Assembly (NCBI GenBank): GCA_944363695.1
Contig: CALVUW010000007.1
Coordinates: 1-16,523 of the forward strand
Origin: an uncultured Bacilli bacterium
GTDB lineage: Bacteria; Bacillota_I; Bacilli_A; RF39; UBA660
DNA: 16,523 nucleotides
Reading direction: 5' to 3'
The position numbers and the translations under genes were made by a program. This document shows, one piece after another, positions 14,539 through 16,523 of this stretch (positions are counted from its first letter, which is position 1; every line of letters begins with the position of its first letter). The notes under the pieces were generated by a model, which had not been told where the DNA came from, searched no databases, and was given only the letters and a program-made list of their open reading frames with translations.

Positions 14539-15261
14539 TTAATTAACACTTTTTTGCTTGTAAAATACGCCGGCAAAATGATGCCCTATTTTTTTAGGAT
14601 TACCTAAATAGGCAGCATGATGAGAATAATAATGATCATTCGTAATCGTATCAGCTGGATTCATAATGAACTGTCTAAAACGATAATTAGCTAACTGCGC
14701 CATAATGGCTTTGCGCAAATTAATACAATAATGATCACCGTTTTTTAGCAAAGCACCACTTTCTTCCCACAAAGATAAATCTTTGATCCAAGTCGGATAG
14801 CGATCATAAGACCAACTAGGACCAGCACAGGCACTAATATAAACAAAAATATTTTCATCTTTACTTCCGCACGCATCTTTTAATGCTGCTAATGTAAATT
14901 GAGGCAGTTTTTGATCAACTAAACGGGCACTACAGTGCGCCGTAGCACTAACTCCATTTTGGAGATCAGCCATAATGACAACCGCACAATCCGCTACCGG
15001 ATAGCCAACTACTACATTGGGTGTCTTCTCTGTCACTAGCAAAATATCTGCCGTAATATCTAAGTACCAGCCATCTTTTTTGGCCTTTATCATATCCGAA
15101 GTCACCAGTTGATAGGAACCATCCGCTACTTGGTTTGGAACATACACTTTATCAGGATTAAACCCATAAAAAGTTGCCATTTGTTGTCGTGCTTTATAAT
15201 TATTAATACCACTAATAGAGCCAAAGCGATTACCAGTCTCAATAATCTGTAATCGACTCAT
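14539..15261 (-). CDS. Divergent PgeF/YfiH-family (laccase-domain, DUF152) protein
   Basis: A 240-residue cytoplasmic protein related to YfiH/YlmD, whose characterised members clean up mis-incorporated residues in peptidoglycan precursors or act on nucleosides. Recognisable blocks are NQVADGS (43-49, the position of the family QVHG), YPVADCAVVIMAD (87-99, catalytic Cys92), TAHCSAR (107-113, where members have VHAGWRG; His109 kept) and ISACAGPSW (142-150). The first metal-binding histidine of QVHG appears replaced by Ala46, and GWRG is lost, so the usual Cys-His-His site looks incomplete and activity is uncertain. AGGTGATG precedes the ATG at 15261. It starts 30 bases after the polC stop and is probably co-transcribed with it. 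Confidence 0.75.
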   Translation of the reverse strand: MSRLQIIETGNRFGSISGINNYKARQQMATFYGFNPDKVYVPNQVADGSYQLVTSDMIKAKKDGWYLDITADILLVTEKTPNVVVGYPVADCAVVIMADLQNGVSATAHCSARLVDQKLPQFTLAALKDACGSKDENIFVYISACAGPSWSYDRYPTWIKDLSLWEESGALLKNGDHYCINLRKAIMAQLANYRFRQFIMNPADTITNDHYYSHHAAYLGNPKKIGHHFAGVFYKQKSVN

Positions 15262-15291
15262 AACATCACCTATAGTAGTATATGTTATTAT

Positions 15292-16523
15292 CTAAAATAG
15301 GCTCAATTGATTGGAATCTGGCAAATCACTAATAATGCCCATTGCTTCCATTTTATCAACTAAAGTTTTCGATACTTTACCCCGTTTTTGTAAATCTTCC
15401 TTACTAATAAATGGTTGCGCACTTCTTGCTTCGACAATTGTATTAGCAACCGTATCTCCCAAGCCATCAATCGTAGAAAATGGTGGAATTAACGCATTTT
15501 CATGATCGGGATCAATAATAAATTTTGTTGCTTCACTTTTTTCTAAAGAGATAGGGCTAAAAGTAATACCCCTAGCTGTTGCTTCTAAAGCTACATGCAA
15601 GGAATCAATAATATTCGTTTCTTTATTAGTGGCTTCAAAGCCTTTAGCAAGCAAATCTTCATAACGTGTACAAATCGCTTTATTCCCTTTTATCATGGTT
15701 TCAATATCAAAATCACCTACACGAATTGAAAAATAAGCCGCATAGTAATTAAGTGGTTGATACACTTTAAACCAGGCAATACGAATAGCACTCATAACAT
15801 AAGCACAAGCATGCGCTTTAGGGAACATGTACTTAATTTTATGACAAGATTCAATATACCAATCAGGAATTTTTGCCGCTTCCATTTTTTCTTTCCACAT
15901 TTTCCAAGTTTCTGGATCCTTACTAGCTTTTCCTTTACGAACAAACTCCATAATTTTAAAAGCATCTTTAGGAGCCATCCCCCAGTTCATCAAGTTAACC
16001 ATGATATCATCACGACACCCAATAACATCTTTAAATGGCACGACATTATTTCTGATTAATTCACTAGCATTTCCTGCCCAAACATCCGTTCCATGTGATA
16101 AACCTGATATTTTAACAAGCTCAGAAAAAGTACTTGGTTTCGTTTCTACTAACATCTGAATAACAAACCTAGTTCCTAACTCCGGTAATCCTAATGTCCC
16201 TGTTGGGCATAAAATATCATCTTCAGAAACCCCTAAAGCTTCAGGGCTTGATAAAATAGAAAAGATTTTTTTATCATCCATTGGTAACGTCGTAATATCA
16301 ATTCCTGATAAATCTTGTAACATACGAAGTACCGTTGGATCATCGTGACCTAGTATATCTAGTTTTAAAACATCTTGGTCAATCGCATGATAATCAAAGT
16401 GCGTTGTTCGCCACAAAGAAGTATTGTCATCAGCAGGATATTGATATGGTGTAAAATCATAAACATCCATATAACCAGGAATAACAACAATTCCACCTGG
16501 ATGTTGTCCTGTAGTACGTTTAA
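15292..16523 (-). CDS. polC: DNA polymerase III PolC-type, C-terminal part
   Basis: The replicative polymerase alpha subunit of low-GC Gram-positive bacteria. Only the last 410 or so codons are in the window; the frame stays open to the edge, and the true start lies beyond it. The visible part begins RTTGQHPGGIVVIPG and continues DVYDFTPYQYPADD and FDYHAIDQDVLKLDILGHDDP, all diagnostic of PolC, then KIKYMFPKAHACAYVMSAIRIAWFK in the fingers region. The helix-hairpin-helix-like GLGDTVANTIVEAR follows. The protein ends NQLSLF, a sliding-clamp (beta) binding motif at the extreme C-terminus as is usual. The ATG at 16470 is internal and not a start. Confidence 0.97.
   Translation of the reverse strand, partial: KRTTGQHPGGIVVIPGYMDVYDFTPYQYPADDNTSLWRTTHFDYHAIDQDVLKLDILGHDDPTVLRMLQDLSGIDITTLPMDDKKIFSILSSPEALGVSEDDILCPTGTLGLPELGTRFVIQMLVETKPSTFSELVKISGLSHGTDVWAGNASELIRNNVVPFKDVIGCRDDIMVNLMNWGMAPKDAFKIMEFVRKGKASKDPETWKMWKEKMEAAKIPDWYIESCHKIKYMFPKAHACAYVMSAIRIAWFKVYQPLNYYAAYFSIRVGDFDIETMIKGNKAICTRYEDLLAKGFEATNKETNIIDSLHVALEATARGITFSPISLEKSEATKFIIDPDHENALIPPFSTIDGLGDTVANTIVEARSAQPFISKEDLQKRGKVSKTLVDKMEAMGIISDLPDSNQLSLF

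Noticed and set aside
15264..15282. TATACT box ahead of the laccase-domain gene as a separate promoter
   Set aside because: A start at the expected distance would cut through the AGGTGATG ribosome site, and there is no TG extension. Co-transcription with polC is simpler.

Overview
The window is a piece of a bacterial chromosome, strongly AT-rich, with compact mostly co-oriented genes, AGGAGG-type ribosome binding sites, TG-extended -10 promoters and short U-run terminators. A PolC-type replicative polymerase, a cell-wall synthesis cluster (MurF, Ddl, UppS) and a fermentative pyruvate formate-lyase pair point to a walled, low-GC Bacillota. The best guess is an uncultured gut lineage near Erysipelotrichia or the walled relatives of Mollicutes; this placement is inference from gene style, not a phylogeny. 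Every long reading frame uses the standard code with TGG for Trp, and none of the complete genes stops at TGA.

Layout. 1-2415: a CtpE-like P-type cation (probably Ca2+) ATPase on the minus strand, divergent from an unrecognised four-helix membrane protein (2554-3396, plus). 3496-3739: its terminator, then a lone tRNA-Lys(CTT) with its own promoter and terminator. 3803-6862: the pflB-pflA operon on the minus strand, with a promoter and a candidate palindromic operator. 6872-7803: uppS coupled to a 54-residue two-helix membrane protein at 6893-7057, closed by a terminator. 7999-9980: two plus-strand genes, a collagen-like Gly-Xaa-Thr protein and a family 2 glycosyltransferase with a C-terminal helical-repeat region, which appears to start at an ATT codon. 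9991-10839: an unrecognised membrane-anchored exported protein. 10892-14469: an alpha/beta hydrolase-murF-ddl operon. 14539-16523: a laccase-domain (PgeF/YfiH-like) protein downstream of the 3' end of polC, which runs off the window.

Working together: Ddl makes D-Ala-D-Ala and MurF attaches it to the UDP-MurNAc-peptide, while UppS makes the C55 lipid carrier needed for the same wall. PflB/PflA provide anaerobic pyruvate cleavage. The most unusual pair is the collagen-like protein and the adjacent glycosyltransferase: Thr-rich Gly-Pro-Thr triplets are a plausible acceptor surface for O-glycosylation by the neighbouring enzyme, by analogy with the glycosylated BclA collagen-like proteins of spore-formers. 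No CRISPR array, insertion sequence, prophage or attachment site was seen.
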